Origin: Lutimaribacter degradans
Lineage (GTDB): Bacteria > Pseudomonadota > Alphaproteobacteria > Rhodobacterales > Rhodobacteraceae
DNA length: 64,000 nt
Direction: 5' to 3'
Assembly: GCF_023703375.1 (NCBI RefSeq)
Contig: NZ_JAMQGO010000006.1
Coordinates: forward strand, 148,165 to 212,164
The notes beneath the pieces are model-generated. The model searched no databases. It was not told the DNA's origin and was given only the letters and a program-made list of their open reading frames with translations. Shown here piece after piece: positions 30,320 through 38,568 of the stretch. The translations under genes and the position numbers were made by a program. Every line of letters begins with the position of its first letter. Position 1 is the first letter of the stretch.

Positions 30320-31461
30320 GCGCGCCGCACCTGACCATCACCGGGGCGCAGGTGCTGCGCCCGGACGGGATGAGCGATGCGCCTGTCGGGGTTGCCGACG
30401 GCGTGATCGCCGACCGGGGCGAGGGCGCCGTTGTCAACATGCCCGGCTGCACGGTTCTACCCGGCATGGTAGATATCCACGGCGATGGGTTCGAGCGTCA
30501 CCTGGCCCCGCGCCGGGGGGCGATGACCGACATGGGCGTCGGGCTGGCCGCGGTCGAGGCCGAACTGGCCGCCAATGGCATCACGACCGCCATGCTGGCG
30601 CAATTCTGGAGTTGGGAAGGCGGGTTGCGCAGCCCTGATTTCGCCCTTCGTTTCCTGGAGGCGTTGAACGCATATCAGGGGTTTGGCACCGATATGCGCG
30701 CGCAGTTGCGGTTCGAGACCCATATGCTGGACGATTACACCGCGCTGCACGAAACCGTCGCGCGCTTTGGCGTGGGGCAGGTGGTGTTCAACGACCATCT
30801 GCCGCATGACGCGTTGAACAAGGGCAAGCGGCCGCCGCGCCTGACTGGCCAGGCGCTGAAATCGGGGCGTAACCCCGATGCGCATCTGGCCATGATGCAG
30901 GGCCTGCACGCACGCGGCGCCGAGGTGCCGGATGCCGTGGCCGCGCTGGCGGCGCGGCTGGGTGCGGCCGGGGTGATTTTGGGCAGCCATGATGACGCCC
31001 TTCCCGAAACGCGCGAGTGGTGGCGTGCACGGGGGGTGACCCTGTCGGAGTTTCCCGAAACCGAAGAGGCCGCGCATGCCGCACGGGCGGGCGATGACGG
31101 TATCGTTTTGGGTGGGCCCAACGTGATGCGCGGCAACAGCCATGCCGGCAAGGTGTCGGCCCGCCACTTGATCGGTCTTGGCCTGTGCGATGCGTTGGCA
31201 TCGGATTACTTTTACCCCGCGCCGCTACGGGCGGCGCAGATCATGGCAGTCGAGATCGGCCTTGAACGCGCTTGGGCGTTGGTATCGGACGGGCCCGCGC
31301 GGTTGCTTGGGCTGCCCGACCGGGGCCGGATCGCGCTCGGGCTGCGTGCCGACCTGGTGGTGCTGGACAGGGCCGGGCGCGTCTGCCTGACCATGGCGGG
31401 CGGGCGAATCACCCACGCCAATGGCGCGGGCGCGGCGGCGCTTTTGGCGGCGCGATATTGA
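30316..31461 (+). CDS. PhnM-like amidohydrolase (orphan)
   Basis: A 381-residue amidohydrolase-fold protein related to PhnM, which removes PPi from alpha-D-ribose 1-methylphosphonate 5-triphosphate in the C-P lyase pathway. It has [20 protein letters not shown] (metal-binding HxD), [62 protein letters not shown] and [12 protein letters not shown]. These match the divergent stand-alone PhnM branch better than the enzyme encoded in phn operons. No phnG-L or transporter gene is near, so participation in phosphonate breakdown is doubtful. It overlaps the upstream lipase gene; hsp20 follows after 74 bases. Confidence 0.8.
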   Translation: MSAPHLTITGAQVLRPDGMSDAPVGVADGVIADRGEGAVVNMPGCTVLPGMVDIHGDGFERHLAPRRGAMTDMGVGLAAVEAELAANGITTAMLAQFWSWEGGLRSPDFALRFLEALNAYQGFGTDMRAQLRFETHMLDDYTALHETVARFGVGQVVFNDHLPHDALNKGKRPPRLTGQALKSGRNPDAHLAMMQGLHARGAEVPDAVAALAARLGAAGVILGSHDDALPETREWWRARGVTLSEFPETEEAAHAARAGDDGIVLGGPNVMRGNSHAGKVSARHLIGLGLCDALASDYFYPAPLRAAQIMAVEIGLERAWALVSDGPARLLGLPDRGRIALGLRADLVVLDRAGRVCLTMAGGRITHANGAGAAALLAARY

Positions 31462-31471
31462 CCCTGGTCAA
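31458..31471 (+). promoter_or_regulatory. FNR/FixK-type box upstream of hsp20
   Basis: TTGACCCTGGTCAA is a near-perfect dyad fitting TTGAY-N4-RTCAA, the FnrL/FixK recognition pattern of alphaproteobacteria, within a longer ATTGACC/GGTCAAT palindrome (31457-31472). It starts at the last codons of the PhnM-like gene. Its centre (31464.5) is 41.5 bases upstream of the start predicted from the -10 TATGAT at 31494-31499, the classic class II activator position. Confidence 0.7.
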
Positions 31472-31493
31472 TGTGCGTTGCGCTGCATGAAGC

Positions 31494-31499
31494 TATGAT
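31494..31499 (+). promoter_or_regulatory. -10 element of the hsp20 promoter
   Basis: TATGAT, five of six bases matching TATAAT. Transcription would start near 31506, leaving a 30-base leader that includes AAAGGAGG. No good -35 is present, which is normal for a class II FNR-activated promoter whose activator covers that site. Confidence 0.6.
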
Positions 31500-31535
31500 T
31501 CCCGCATTAGGTGAAAGCAGAAAGGAGGCTTTGGA

Positions 31536-31952
31536 ATGGTTGAAAAGAATCAGTCCGGGGGCCTTTGGCCCGCGATTTACGATCCGCTTCGGCAGATGGG
31601 CCACAAGCTGGCCGAGTGGCTGTCGCCGGCGTCGGATGCCTCGACCGATGGCAACATCTATCGCATCACGATGGAATTGCCGGGCGTCGGCGAGGACGAT
31701 ATCGACCTATCGGTGCATGACGGGATGGTGACCGTGAAAGGCGAAAAGACGGACAGCCGCGAGGAAAAGGGCGACACCTGGTATTTCAGCGAACGGCAAT
31801 ATGGCAGTTTCAGCCGCAGTTTTCGCCTGCCTGCAGATGCGGATGAGGCCAAGGTTGCCGCGCAACTGAAAGACGGCGTTCTGCTGATCGAGGTGGGGCG
31901 CAAGGCGCCCGCGGCCGGCAAGGCCACCAAGGTGAAGATCAACCGCGCCTGA
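31536..31952 (+). CDS. Hsp20/alpha-crystallin small heat shock protein
   Basis: A 138-residue cytoplasmic holdase. The alpha-crystallin domain spans about residues 38-125: IYRITMELPGVGEDDIDLSVHDGMVTVKGEK and SFSRSFRLPADADEAKVAAQLKDGVLLIEVGRKA. The A-x-x-x-n-G-v-L motif is present as AAQLKDGVLLIEV. ATG 31536 has AAAGGAGG at good spacing. Upstream is an FNR-type box and a -10, so induction at low oxygen is likely; no heat-shock CIRCE is seen. The terminator at 32045-32071 follows. Confidence 0.92.
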   Translation: MVEKNQSGGLWPAIYDPLRQMGHKLAEWLSPASDASTDGNIYRITMELPGVGEDDIDLSVHDGMVTVKGEKTDSREEKGDTWYFSERQYGSFSRSFRLPADADEAKVAAQLKDGVLLIEVGRKAPAAGKATKVKINRA

Positions 31953-32044
31953 CATCGCGGTGCCCGCCTGAGGTCGCGCCCGCCCGCGCACCCCGCAACC
32001 GCAGGCGGGCGGGTGCGTTACCTGCGGCTGCTGGACGGGATTCT

Positions 32045-32071
32045 GCCCGCTGCGGCCCGTAGCGGGCTTTT
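32045..32071 (+). terminator. Terminator downstream of hsp20
   Basis: GCCCGCT (32045-32051) pairs with AGCGGGC (32061-32067), then TTTT. It lies between hsp20 and the convergent nitroreductase gene. A second GC-rich inverted repeat precedes it (about 31975-32022). Confidence 0.75.
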
Positions 32072-32088
32072 CGTGTGAAAGACGATGA

Positions 32089-32766
32089 TCAGTTTTCAAC
32101 CCAATCGATAACCTGCGCAGGGTCGGCGCGCTCGGTGCGAAAGGTGTTGGCCGGGTGGTCTGGGTCTTCAAGACCCAGTGCGATGCCGCACAGGATGAGG
32201 CGCGTGTCGGGAATGTTGAGCACGGCCCGAACGGTGGGGGCGTATGCGGCGATGGCGGCTTGTGGGATCGTGGCTACGCCAAGGGCCTGCGCGGCAAGGG
32301 TAAAGGCCGCGACGAAGCCGCCGCTGTCCATCGCGCCATAGGCGCCAAGATCGGCCTCGGACGAGATGATCGCGACGTGGGGTGCGTTGAAGAAACGGTA
32401 ATTCTCAAGCATCTGTTGCGTGCGCCCGGCACGGTCGTCACGCGCGATCCCCACTGCCTCGTAAAGCTGAAAACCGCAGGTGCGGCGACGTTCCTGGTAG
32501 ATGCCGGTGTATTGGCTGGGCCAGTCGAGATCGGGCTTTGGCGCCTCGTGTTCCACTGCCTCAAGCAATGCGGTGCTGAGTCTTTTGGTGGCAGGTGGTT
32601 GGGTCACGCTGACTTGCCACGGTTGGGCGTTGCACCAGCTCGGCACTCGCTGGGCGGTTTCAACGATGCGGGTGATCGTGTCCGCCGGCAGCGGGTCCGG
32701 GCGAAAGCCGCGGCAACTGTGGCGCTGGCTCAGCAGGTCGAGAAGCGTGGCGTGAGCTGCGGTCAT
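32089..32766 (-). CDS. Nitroreductase family oxidoreductase
   Basis: A 225-residue FMN-dependent flavoprotein. Motifs: LSQRHSCRGFRPDPLPADTITRIVETAQRVPSWCNAQPW (FMN and NAD(P)H site) and GGFVAAFTLAAQALGVATIPQAAIAAYAPTVRAVL. It could reduce nitroaromatics or quinones; the physiological substrate is unknown. ATG 32766 is the conserved start. It is transcribed in the same direction as, and downstream of, the zinc-ribbon gene with 115 bases between, so it may be the tail of that unit or independent. Confidence 0.88.
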   Translation of the reverse strand: MTAAHATLLDLLSQRHSCRGFRPDPLPADTITRIVETAQRVPSWCNAQPWQVSVTQPPATKRLSTALLEAVEHEAPKPDLDWPSQYTGIYQERRRTCGFQLYEAVGIARDDRAGRTQQMLENYRFFNAPHVAIISSEADLGAYGAMDSGGFVAAFTLAAQALGVATIPQAAIAAYAPTVRAVLNIPDTRLILCGIALGLEDPDHPANTFRTERADPAQVIDWVEN

Positions 32767-32880
32767 ATGGTTTCCTTTGCGGTGGTGGGTTTGGGCGATG
32801 GGAAGCGTGGAGGACTTAGGCCAGCCCGTTCGGGATGGCGCGGCCCTGCCGGGGGAGCCTGCCAAAGCGGACGCATCGCA

Positions 32881-33999
32881 TTACAGCGCCCCCTGGTTCA
32901 ACGCCACGAGATAGCCCACCGCCCCGGCCAGGATCAGCCCGGCCAACACGGCGACCGCGATTTTCCACGTCGACCAGGGCCGTTCGCCCTGCACCCGGCC
33001 AGTGCGGCCATTCACGACGAAGCGATAGGTGGTGCCGCGATACTTGTAGGCGGCCAGCCACACCGGCAGCAGGATATGTTTGAACGTCACGTCACTGACA
33101 TCGGTGTCGATATCGTGCACGCGCTGGCGATCGCCGCCGATGTCGAAACGAACATCGCGTTCGATCACGCGATGCATGGTCCGGCGCGCTTCGCCATAGC
33201 CTTCTTCAACGCCCACGGCGTAGCCTTCGGCGCGGAAACCTGCAAGGAATTCGGGATGATAGGGTTCCAGCGCCGCCAAATCCCAGGGTTCGAGCGCGTC
33301 GGTAAAGCGTTTGGGCAGGCTGCGCGAGGCCAACACCAGAACATCGTCGAAAAACCGCTGTACCCGGCCCGAGGCGGGTGACCATCGGATTTTCATCACG
33401 CGTTGTGCCTGGCGCTTGCCGTTCACGGTGATATGGCGGGTTTCGTAATAGATCGTGCCGCGTTCGCCACGATAGCGGCTGCGGGTCTGGGCATCGAACG
33501 TCCAGTAAGGCACGTAGATGCCATTCATCTTTCGGCCCTTGCGCGCGTATTGCTGTAAACCGTTCGGCGCGAACCACAGGCCGCCCAGCCAGGTTTTCAT
33601 TGCATCATGCGCTGCCCGTTCGTCCAGTGCAAAGGGCAGAACACCGCGCGGTTTGATATGCCTGTGCGTGCCGGTATCGGTGACAACGGGGGTCGCGCAG
33701 AACGGACATTCCTTGGCATGGACGGTTTCCGAAAACTCGACCTGGGCCGCGCAGTTTGGACAGGTGGTGACACGGGTTTCCTCGATCTCCTGGGCGGGCA
33801 GTTGTTCGTCGATCGCCTTTTGAAAATCCAGCTCGCGGATGCCGCCCCGCCACGGGCCGTGGTTGGTGACTTCCTGGCTGGCGCCGCAATGGTCGCAGAC
33901 CAGCCGTCCGGCAGCCGGATCAAACCGAAGGTCGGCGCCGCATTGGTCGCATGGAAACCGGTGCTCTTGGAGCGGGGCAGAGGCGGGTGTGTCGGTCAT
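32881..33999 (-). CDS. Membrane-anchored double zinc-ribbon protein
   Basis: A 372-residue protein with two predicted zinc ribbons: CxxC pairs at residues 17/20 and 35/38, and at 80/83 and 98/101. The central 200 residues contain WFAPNGLQQYARKGRKMNGIYVPYWTFDAQTRSRYRGERGTIYYETR and LLPVWLAAYKYRGTTYRFVVNGRTGRVQGERPWS, a pattern found in proteins often mis-labelled as helicase- or TFIIB-type zinc finger. A single helix at about 345-367 is the membrane anchor, so it is a tail-anchored protein with most of it cytoplasmic. Function unknown. It sits at the end of the SPFH/TelA/XpaC block. ATG 33999 is the first start; the longer frame upstream is not conserved. Confidence 0.78.
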   Translation of the reverse strand: MTDTPASAPLQEHRFPCDQCGADLRFDPAAGRLVCDHCGASQEVTNHGPWRGGIRELDFQKAIDEQLPAQEIEETRVTTCPNCAAQVEFSETVHAKECPFCATPVVTDTGTHRHIKPRGVLPFALDERAAHDAMKTWLGGLWFAPNGLQQYARKGRKMNGIYVPYWTFDAQTRSRYRGERGTIYYETRHITVNGKRQAQRVMKIRWSPASGRVQRFFDDVLVLASRSLPKRFTDALEPWDLAALEPYHPEFLAGFRAEGYAVGVEEGYGEARRTMHRVIERDVRFDIGGDRQRVHDIDTDVSDVTFKHILLPVWLAAYKYRGTTYRFVVNGRTGRVQGERPWSTWKIAVAVLAGLILAGAVGYLVALNQGAL

Positions 34000-34188
34000 G
34001 AGCCTAAAGGTATATGTGTCGCGCGTGCGGGGGAGTGGGGCGCTGTGGCCCAAGGTGCCGCAAGAGGTGGATTGCACGATGCGGCGCGGTGGAAAAGGGC
34101 CGGGCCCGCAAAAGCCACCATGATCCCCGGTGACGATAGGCCCGCCACGCCGCAGCCCCGACTGCGCGCGTGGCACCAAGTACTCGCG

Positions 34189-35301
34189 TCATGCGCCGGG
34201 CGGCGGGGGCGGTGGCAGGATGGTGAACAATTGTGCCAGCTCGGCCACGTCCTCGGCCCGCAGCCAGCCATCCTGGCCGGGTGTCCACACATAGGTGTCG
34301 CGCGTCAGCTCGCCCTGGCCGACCATCTTGCCCATATCGGCCTTGGAGAACGGGCCCTTTGTCTCGCCTTTCACGGCGATATGCCAGACATGCTCTACCG
34401 GCGGGGGCGGCGGGGCTGCGGGGGCGCCGGCCTGTGCGGGGGCAGCACCCCAGGGGCCCTGCTGCGCCATCTGGTTGGCCATCGCCATACCCATACCCAT
34501 GCCAAGGCCCGCACCCATGCCGGCGCCTGCCTCGCCACCGCGGGCCATTGCCTCGCCCGCGGAATACTGGGTGAACTTGTTCAGATCGCCCACCAGCCCC
34601 ATGCTGGTGCGCTTGTCCAGCGCCTGTTCGACGGCGGGCGGCAGGCTGATGTTCTCGATATAGAATTCGGGCGTGGTCAGCCCGTATTCGGCTACCTTGG
34701 AGGACAGCTCGGTCGCGACCAGCTTGCCCAGCTCGCGGGTGTTGGCGGCCATGTCGAGCACCGGAATACCACTGCCCGCGATCACGCGCGAAAATTCCTG
34801 CACGATGATGTTGCGGATCTGGTAGCTGATTTCATCCATCGTGAATTCGCCGTCGGTGCCGACGATTTCCACGAGAAAGCGCGCCGGGTCGTTCACCTTG
34901 ACGGCATAGGTGCCGAAGGCGCGCAAACGCACCGGGCCGAATTCGGGGTCGCGACACATGATCGGGTTCTTGGTGCCCCATTTCAGATCGGTGAACCGGG
35001 TGGTGTTCACGAAATAGATTTCCGACTTGAAGGGCGATTTGAACCCGTGATGCCAATGCTGAAGCGTGGTCATGACGGGCATGTTGTTGGTTTCCAGCAT
35101 GTACAGCCCGGGTGTGAACACGTCGGCCAACTGGCCCTCGTGGACAAAGACCGCCGACTGCCCCTCGCGCACGGTCAGCTTGGCGCCATACTTGATTTCG
35201 TGGCCCTCGCGCTCGAACCGCCAGACCATGGTGTCGCGGCTGTCATCCGTCCATTCGATGACGTCGATGAATTCACCGCTGAGAAAATCCAGAATACCCA
35301 T
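34189..35301 (-). CDS. SPFH/band-7 protein with C-terminal GYF-like domain
   Basis: A 370-residue SPFH protein of the virion-core/YdjI type. It begins MGILDFLSGEFIDVIEWTDDSRDTMVWRFEREGHEIKYGAKLTVREGQSAVFVHEGQLAD, typical of the family. After the SPFH domain there is a Gly/Met-rich stretch (GAGMGAGLGMGMGMAMANQM), a Pro-rich linker, and a last domain VWHIAVKGETKGPFSKADMGKMVGQGELTRDTYVWTPGQDGWLRAEDV that matches the GYF_2 peptide-binding domain. It ends with a proline run. SPFH proteins scaffold membrane microdomains; partner proteins here are unknown but the linked TelA/XpaC are candidates. There is a 41-base gap to DUF2927. Confidence 0.85.
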   Translation of the reverse strand: MGILDFLSGEFIDVIEWTDDSRDTMVWRFEREGHEIKYGAKLTVREGQSAVFVHEGQLADVFTPGLYMLETNNMPVMTTLQHWHHGFKSPFKSEIYFVNTTRFTDLKWGTKNPIMCRDPEFGPVRLRAFGTYAVKVNDPARFLVEIVGTDGEFTMDEISYQIRNIIVQEFSRVIAGSGIPVLDMAANTRELGKLVATELSSKVAEYGLTTPEFYIENISLPPAVEQALDKRTSMGLVGDLNKFTQYSAGEAMARGGEAGAGMGAGLGMGMGMAMANQMAQQGPWGAAPAQAGAPAAPPPPPVEHVWHIAVKGETKGPFSKADMGKMVGQGELTRDTYVWTPGQDGWLRAEDVAELAQLFTILPPPPPPGA

Positions 35302-35342
35302 TCTTGTCGTCCTTTTCTTGCCGCCCTGGCGGGCGTGCCTGA

Positions 35343-36296
35343 TTACGATGGCCCGCCGGCCAGGGCGCGCGCACGCGCGGAAAAGATCGGGCGCGCCTGT
35401 TCCGGCGTCATGCCGGGTGACAGGCGCGGATCGTATAGCATTTTCAAAAGCTTCTCGTCATGCGTCGTCAGCAGCGCGAATTCGTCGTCATCGTTGAAGA
35501 TCGAAGGCCGCGCAAGCGGGCTGTCATTGGCCAGGCCCAACCCCTGTGCCAGCTCTTCGTGCACGCAGGAGCGGCGCAAAAGATCGGGGTGTTCAGCCCG
35601 CACAATGGCAATGGCGCGGCGATAGACGTGATCGTTGTCGGCATCCGAGAAAGCGACCACGAGGCAATGGATCGAGCGGGGGATATTCCGGATCACGCCC
35701 ATTGACGTGGAATTGATGTTGGGCACCAGTTGCCGGATGCGCGACATGGCGGCGGGGCGGTCATCCTCACCCAAAACCAGGACATGGAAATTGCCGTTTG
35801 AGCTGGCATTGATGGGGTGGCCCGTGATCCGCGACAAACGGCCGGCGTAGTCTTCTATCATCATACGGTCCGCCCTGCGTTGCTTGGGCGGAACGCTGGC
35901 GCCGAATTCGACCGTCAGGCGCACGGGCTCGGTCCAGCGGCGTAAATGGCCGGGCGTGTTACGGGCTGACATCAGACCGCGCCCGCGTTCGTACTCGTCG
36001 TAGAAGGCCAGACGCTCGAAATTGCGGATCAGTGTTTCGGCGTCATAGGGCGTGTCGACGCCACCGCCATCGGTGCGCAGCAACCCCTGTGCCAACAGAT
36101 CGGCCTGCACCTTCCTGTAATAACGCGTCAGCGCGTTGCTGGCCGCCGACGGTTGCGTTTCACTGGGCGGGCGTGCCGCAACGCGTTTCTCGGGCCGCAG
36201 TTCCGGACGGACCGATGTTTGCCGTGTCGTGTCATTACAGCCGGCCAGGGCCAGGGCCCCGGCCAGAGCTATGGTCGCCAGCACACCTTGCCGCAT
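35343..36296 (-). CDS. DUF2927 lipoprotein
   Basis: A 317-residue protein with a lipobox: MRQGVLATIALAGALALAGC, Cys20 being the lipidation site. It has the DUF2927 sequence RWTEPVRLTVEFGASVPPKQRRADR...YAGRLSRITGHPI, and a HEELAQGLGLANDSPLARPSIFNDDDEFALLTTHDEKLLKMLYDPRL segment that recalls a zinc-metalloprotease HExxxxxG pattern. The family is uncharacterised; proteolytic activity is only a guess. It is six bases after the TelA gene and probably cotranscribed. Confidence 0.82.
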   Translation of the reverse strand: MRQGVLATIALAGALALAGCNDTTRQTSVRPELRPEKRVAARPPSETQPSAASNALTRYYRKVQADLLAQGLLRTDGGGVDTPYDAETLIRNFERLAFYDEYERGRGLMSARNTPGHLRRWTEPVRLTVEFGASVPPKQRRADRMMIEDYAGRLSRITGHPINASSNGNFHVLVLGEDDRPAAMSRIRQLVPNINSTSMGVIRNIPRSIHCLVVAFSDADNDHVYRRAIAIVRAEHPDLLRRSCVHEELAQGLGLANDSPLARPSIFNDDDEFALLTTHDEKLLKMLYDPRLSPGMTPEQARPIFSARARALAGGPS

Positions 36297-36302
36297 GACG
36301 GA

Positions 36303-37502
36303 TCAGGCCCCGGGCACGGATGTGCCGGCGTTGTCGCCCACGCCATCGCGACGCGAGCTGGCCGCGGCCAGCGTATCGCGCAGCTCGGATTCCATCTTCT
36401 TCAACTCTTCCTCGGCCTTGGCGCGGCGGGCCTTGCCTTCATCGGCGATCTGCAGCGATTCCTCGATCGTGCCGATCAGGTCGGCATTGGCCTGCTTGAT
36501 CGCCTCGATGTCGAAGACACCCCGCTCCATTTCCTGGCGGATCATGCGGTTGCTTTCGCGCAGGTTCTGGGCATTGGCCGTCAACAACTCGTTGGTCAGG
36601 TCGTTGGCGTCGCGCACGGCTGCGGCGGCCTCGGCGCTGCGCTGGATCGTGACGGCCTGCGCCAGCTGGGTTTCCCACAGCGGCACGGTGTTCACCAGGG
36701 TTGAGTTGATCTTGGTGACAAGCGATTTGTCGTTTTCCTGCACCAGCCGGATCGAGGGCAGCGACTGCATGGTCACCTGGCGCGTCAGTTTCAGATCGTG
36801 CACCCGGCGTTCCAGGTCGTCGCGGGCGGCGCGCAGGTCGCGCAGTTCCTGCGCCTTCATCACCTGGTCGTCCTCGGGCGCGGCCTGCACCTCGGCCTCT
36901 TTCGCGGGTATGTCGGTTTCGTCCAGTTCGGCCAGCTTGGCCTCGCCTGCCGCGATGTAAAGCGCAAGCTCGTCATAGAAGGCAAGCGTTTTTTCATAGA
37001 GCATATCGAGCGACTTTATGTCTTTCAGCAACGTGTGTTCGTGCTTGAGCAAGTCTTCGGTGATGCGGTCGATCTGGCCCTGCACTTCTTCGAAGCGCGC
37101 GGTGAACTTGGCAAAGGGCGCGGCACGGCCCAGCAGCTTTTCCCACCACGAACGTTCGCGACGCACGTCCAACTCACTGACGGAAAAACCGCGGATCGTG
37201 GTGACGATACCGCGCAAACTGTCGCCGGCGGGGCCCACATCCTTGTTGCGCACCCCTTGCAGCATGGATTGGCTGATTTCCTGCAACTCTGCCTGCGCGG
37301 CCGAGCCGAAGGCGACGATCGAATTGGTGTCGGCCATGTCGATCTCGCCCATCCGCTGGCGGATTTCGGCGCTTTGCTGGGCGTCCGCCTTGGCGAGCGG
37401 CACGATTTCATCGGCCTGGCCGGGATCTGGCAGTATGACGGCGTTGACCTCGTCGACCATCGTCAGCGTTTCCTCGGCTTTTTGTTGTGTTTCGGTAGAC
37501 AT
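36303..37502 (-). CDS. TelA family toxic anion resistance protein
   Basis: A 399-residue cytoplasmic, mainly helical protein of the TelA family (KlaA/YaaN). It has DIKSLDMLYEKTLAFYDELALYIAAGEAKL, QELRDLRAARDDLERRVHDLKLTRQVTMQSLPSIRLVQENDKSLVTKINSTLVNTVPLWETQLAQAVTIQRSAEAAAAVRDANDLTNELLTANAQNLRESNRMIRQEMERGVFDIEAIKQANADLIGTIEESLQIADEGK, the long family signature. TelA genes were first linked to tellurite resistance, but their molecular role is not settled. It pairs with XpaC upstream, as it does in Bacillus (xpaC-yaaN). Confidence 0.93.
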   Translation of the reverse strand: MSTETQQKAEETLTMVDEVNAVILPDPGQADEIVPLAKADAQQSAEIRQRMGEIDMADTNSIVAFGSAAQAELQEISQSMLQGVRNKDVGPAGDSLRGIVTTIRGFSVSELDVRRERSWWEKLLGRAAPFAKFTARFEEVQGQIDRITEDLLKHEHTLLKDIKSLDMLYEKTLAFYDELALYIAAGEAKLAELDETDIPAKEAEVQAAPEDDQVMKAQELRDLRAARDDLERRVHDLKLTRQVTMQSLPSIRLVQENDKSLVTKINSTLVNTVPLWETQLAQAVTIQRSAEAAAAVRDANDLTNELLTANAQNLRESNRMIRQEMERGVFDIEAIKQANADLIGTIEESLQIADEGKARRAKAEEELKKMESELRDTLAAASSRRDGVGDNAGTSVPGA

Positions 37503-37529
37503 GGGCTTTCCCTCACGTGTTGCTGGCGG

Positions 37530-38399
37530 TCAATCTGACCGCATTCCTTCGCGCTGTAGACGATCGCGCAGAACCTCGATTTCCACGGTCAGATCGCTGT
37601 GATCGTCAAGCAGCAGCCTTTTGGTCTTCGCGCCGAACTGTTCTTCGAGGTCGGTCAGCAGCATCAAGTAATCAGATTTCGCCTGCGTGCTTTGGTTGCG
37701 CGCGTAGATATCGGCAAACTTCATCGTCGCGTCGCGCGCGCCCATCAGATAGACGGACATGTATTTGCGCGCGGCAGTCAGATCACGGGGGTCATCCTCG
37801 ACAGTGCGCAGCATGTCGCGCACCACGGCCTGGAAACGCGCCACGCGGTCGGCGACACCGCGGTCGCCTGCGCGCTTCGCGGCATCCGTCATCGCGGCAA
37901 GGTGTTTTTCCGCCTCGTCCACGGCGCGGGCCACGCGGTCGGTCTGGAACTGGTCGATGCCATCCATGCCCTTGTCGCGCATCGGGTCTAGCCCGAACGA
38001 GAACGCGTGCAACCCCGCGCCGAGCAGGGCAAAGATAATCGCTTCGATCACGCCGAAACCCGCGATTCCGGCCAGCCCCAGCCCCAGCCCTGTTAGGGCC
38101 GAACCAAACAGCTTGCGCGGCGCGCCGGGGCGGCGCGCGACCTTGCGTGCATCATAGGCCTCTTGCGCCAGGATTCCCTCGCGCGTCATCCAAGCCGCCA
38201 GCAGCAGCAGCGCCAGCGCACCAAGGTATTGCGCCATTTGCACGGGTGGCGAGGTGAAGGCCGTCCAGATCAGCGGCAACGGCACGATGAACATCATGTT
38301 CACTCGCGCGCCTGCACGTGTCGGGTTGGAGCCGCGATAATTGCCCGGTGCGTTCGGGGTGCCGTCGGGGCTGTATTTTCCACCAAACCGTTGTGCCAT
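37530..38399 (-). CDS. XpaC family membrane protein
   Basis: A 289-residue protein of the XpaC family, labelled in Bacillus as 5-bromo-4-chloroindolyl phosphate hydrolysis protein. It has two predicted helix clusters, about residues 34-70 and 100-130 (GSALTGLGLGLAGIAGFGVIEAIIFALLG), followed by a soluble helical domain KYMSVYLMGARDATMKFADIYARNQSTQAKSDYLMLLTDLEEQFGAK. ATG 38399 (MAQRFGG) follows a GGAGG that lies inside the preceding 27-codon gene. It is 27 bases before TelA and pairs with it as elsewhere. Confidence 0.88.
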   Translation of the reverse strand: MAQRFGGKYSPDGTPNAPGNYRGSNPTRAGARVNMMFIVPLPLIWTAFTSPPVQMAQYLGALALLLLAAWMTREGILAQEAYDARKVARRPGAPRKLFGSALTGLGLGLAGIAGFGVIEAIIFALLGAGLHAFSFGLDPMRDKGMDGIDQFQTDRVARAVDEAEKHLAAMTDAAKRAGDRGVADRVARFQAVVRDMLRTVEDDPRDLTAARKYMSVYLMGARDATMKFADIYARNQSTQAKSDYLMLLTDLEEQFGAKTKRLLLDDHSDLTVEIEVLRDRLQREGMRSD

Positions 38400-38403
38400 G
38401 AAC

Positions 38404-38487
38404 TCAGGCGCCTCCTGCAAGGGCGGCATAGAGGATCAATATGACAAGCAGAACATATGAAAGCTTCTGCAACCCGGTGTCGGACAT
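38404..38487 (-). CDS. 27-residue membrane peptide upstream of XpaC
   Basis: A tiny open frame that encodes a peptide starting MSDTGLQKLSYVLLVILIL and ending AALAGGA, a single membrane-spanning helix. It has AGGGGGG six to eight bases before the ATG. The stop is four bases before the XpaC start, and the XpaC ribosome-binding site (GGAGG) lies inside this frame, indicating coupling. I believe similar peptides occur in related genomes, but I cannot check. It may be a subunit or regulator of XpaC/TelA. Confidence 0.6.
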   Translation of the reverse strand: MSDTGLQKLSYVLLVILILYAALAGGA

Positions 38488-38568
38488 GCGCCCCCCTTTG
38501 GCGTGAACGTTACCAAAAGGTAGGGGATGGATGCCACGCTTGCTAGGGGGAAGATAGCGGAGGTGCCA

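Noticed and set aside
30316..31461. Part of a phosphonate C-P lyase operon
   Set aside because: No other phn gene is present and the neighbours are unrelated.
33607..35625. 672-codon plus-strand frame across the zinc-ribbon and SPFH genes
   Set aside because: Antisense to two genes with strong motifs; no recognisable domain.
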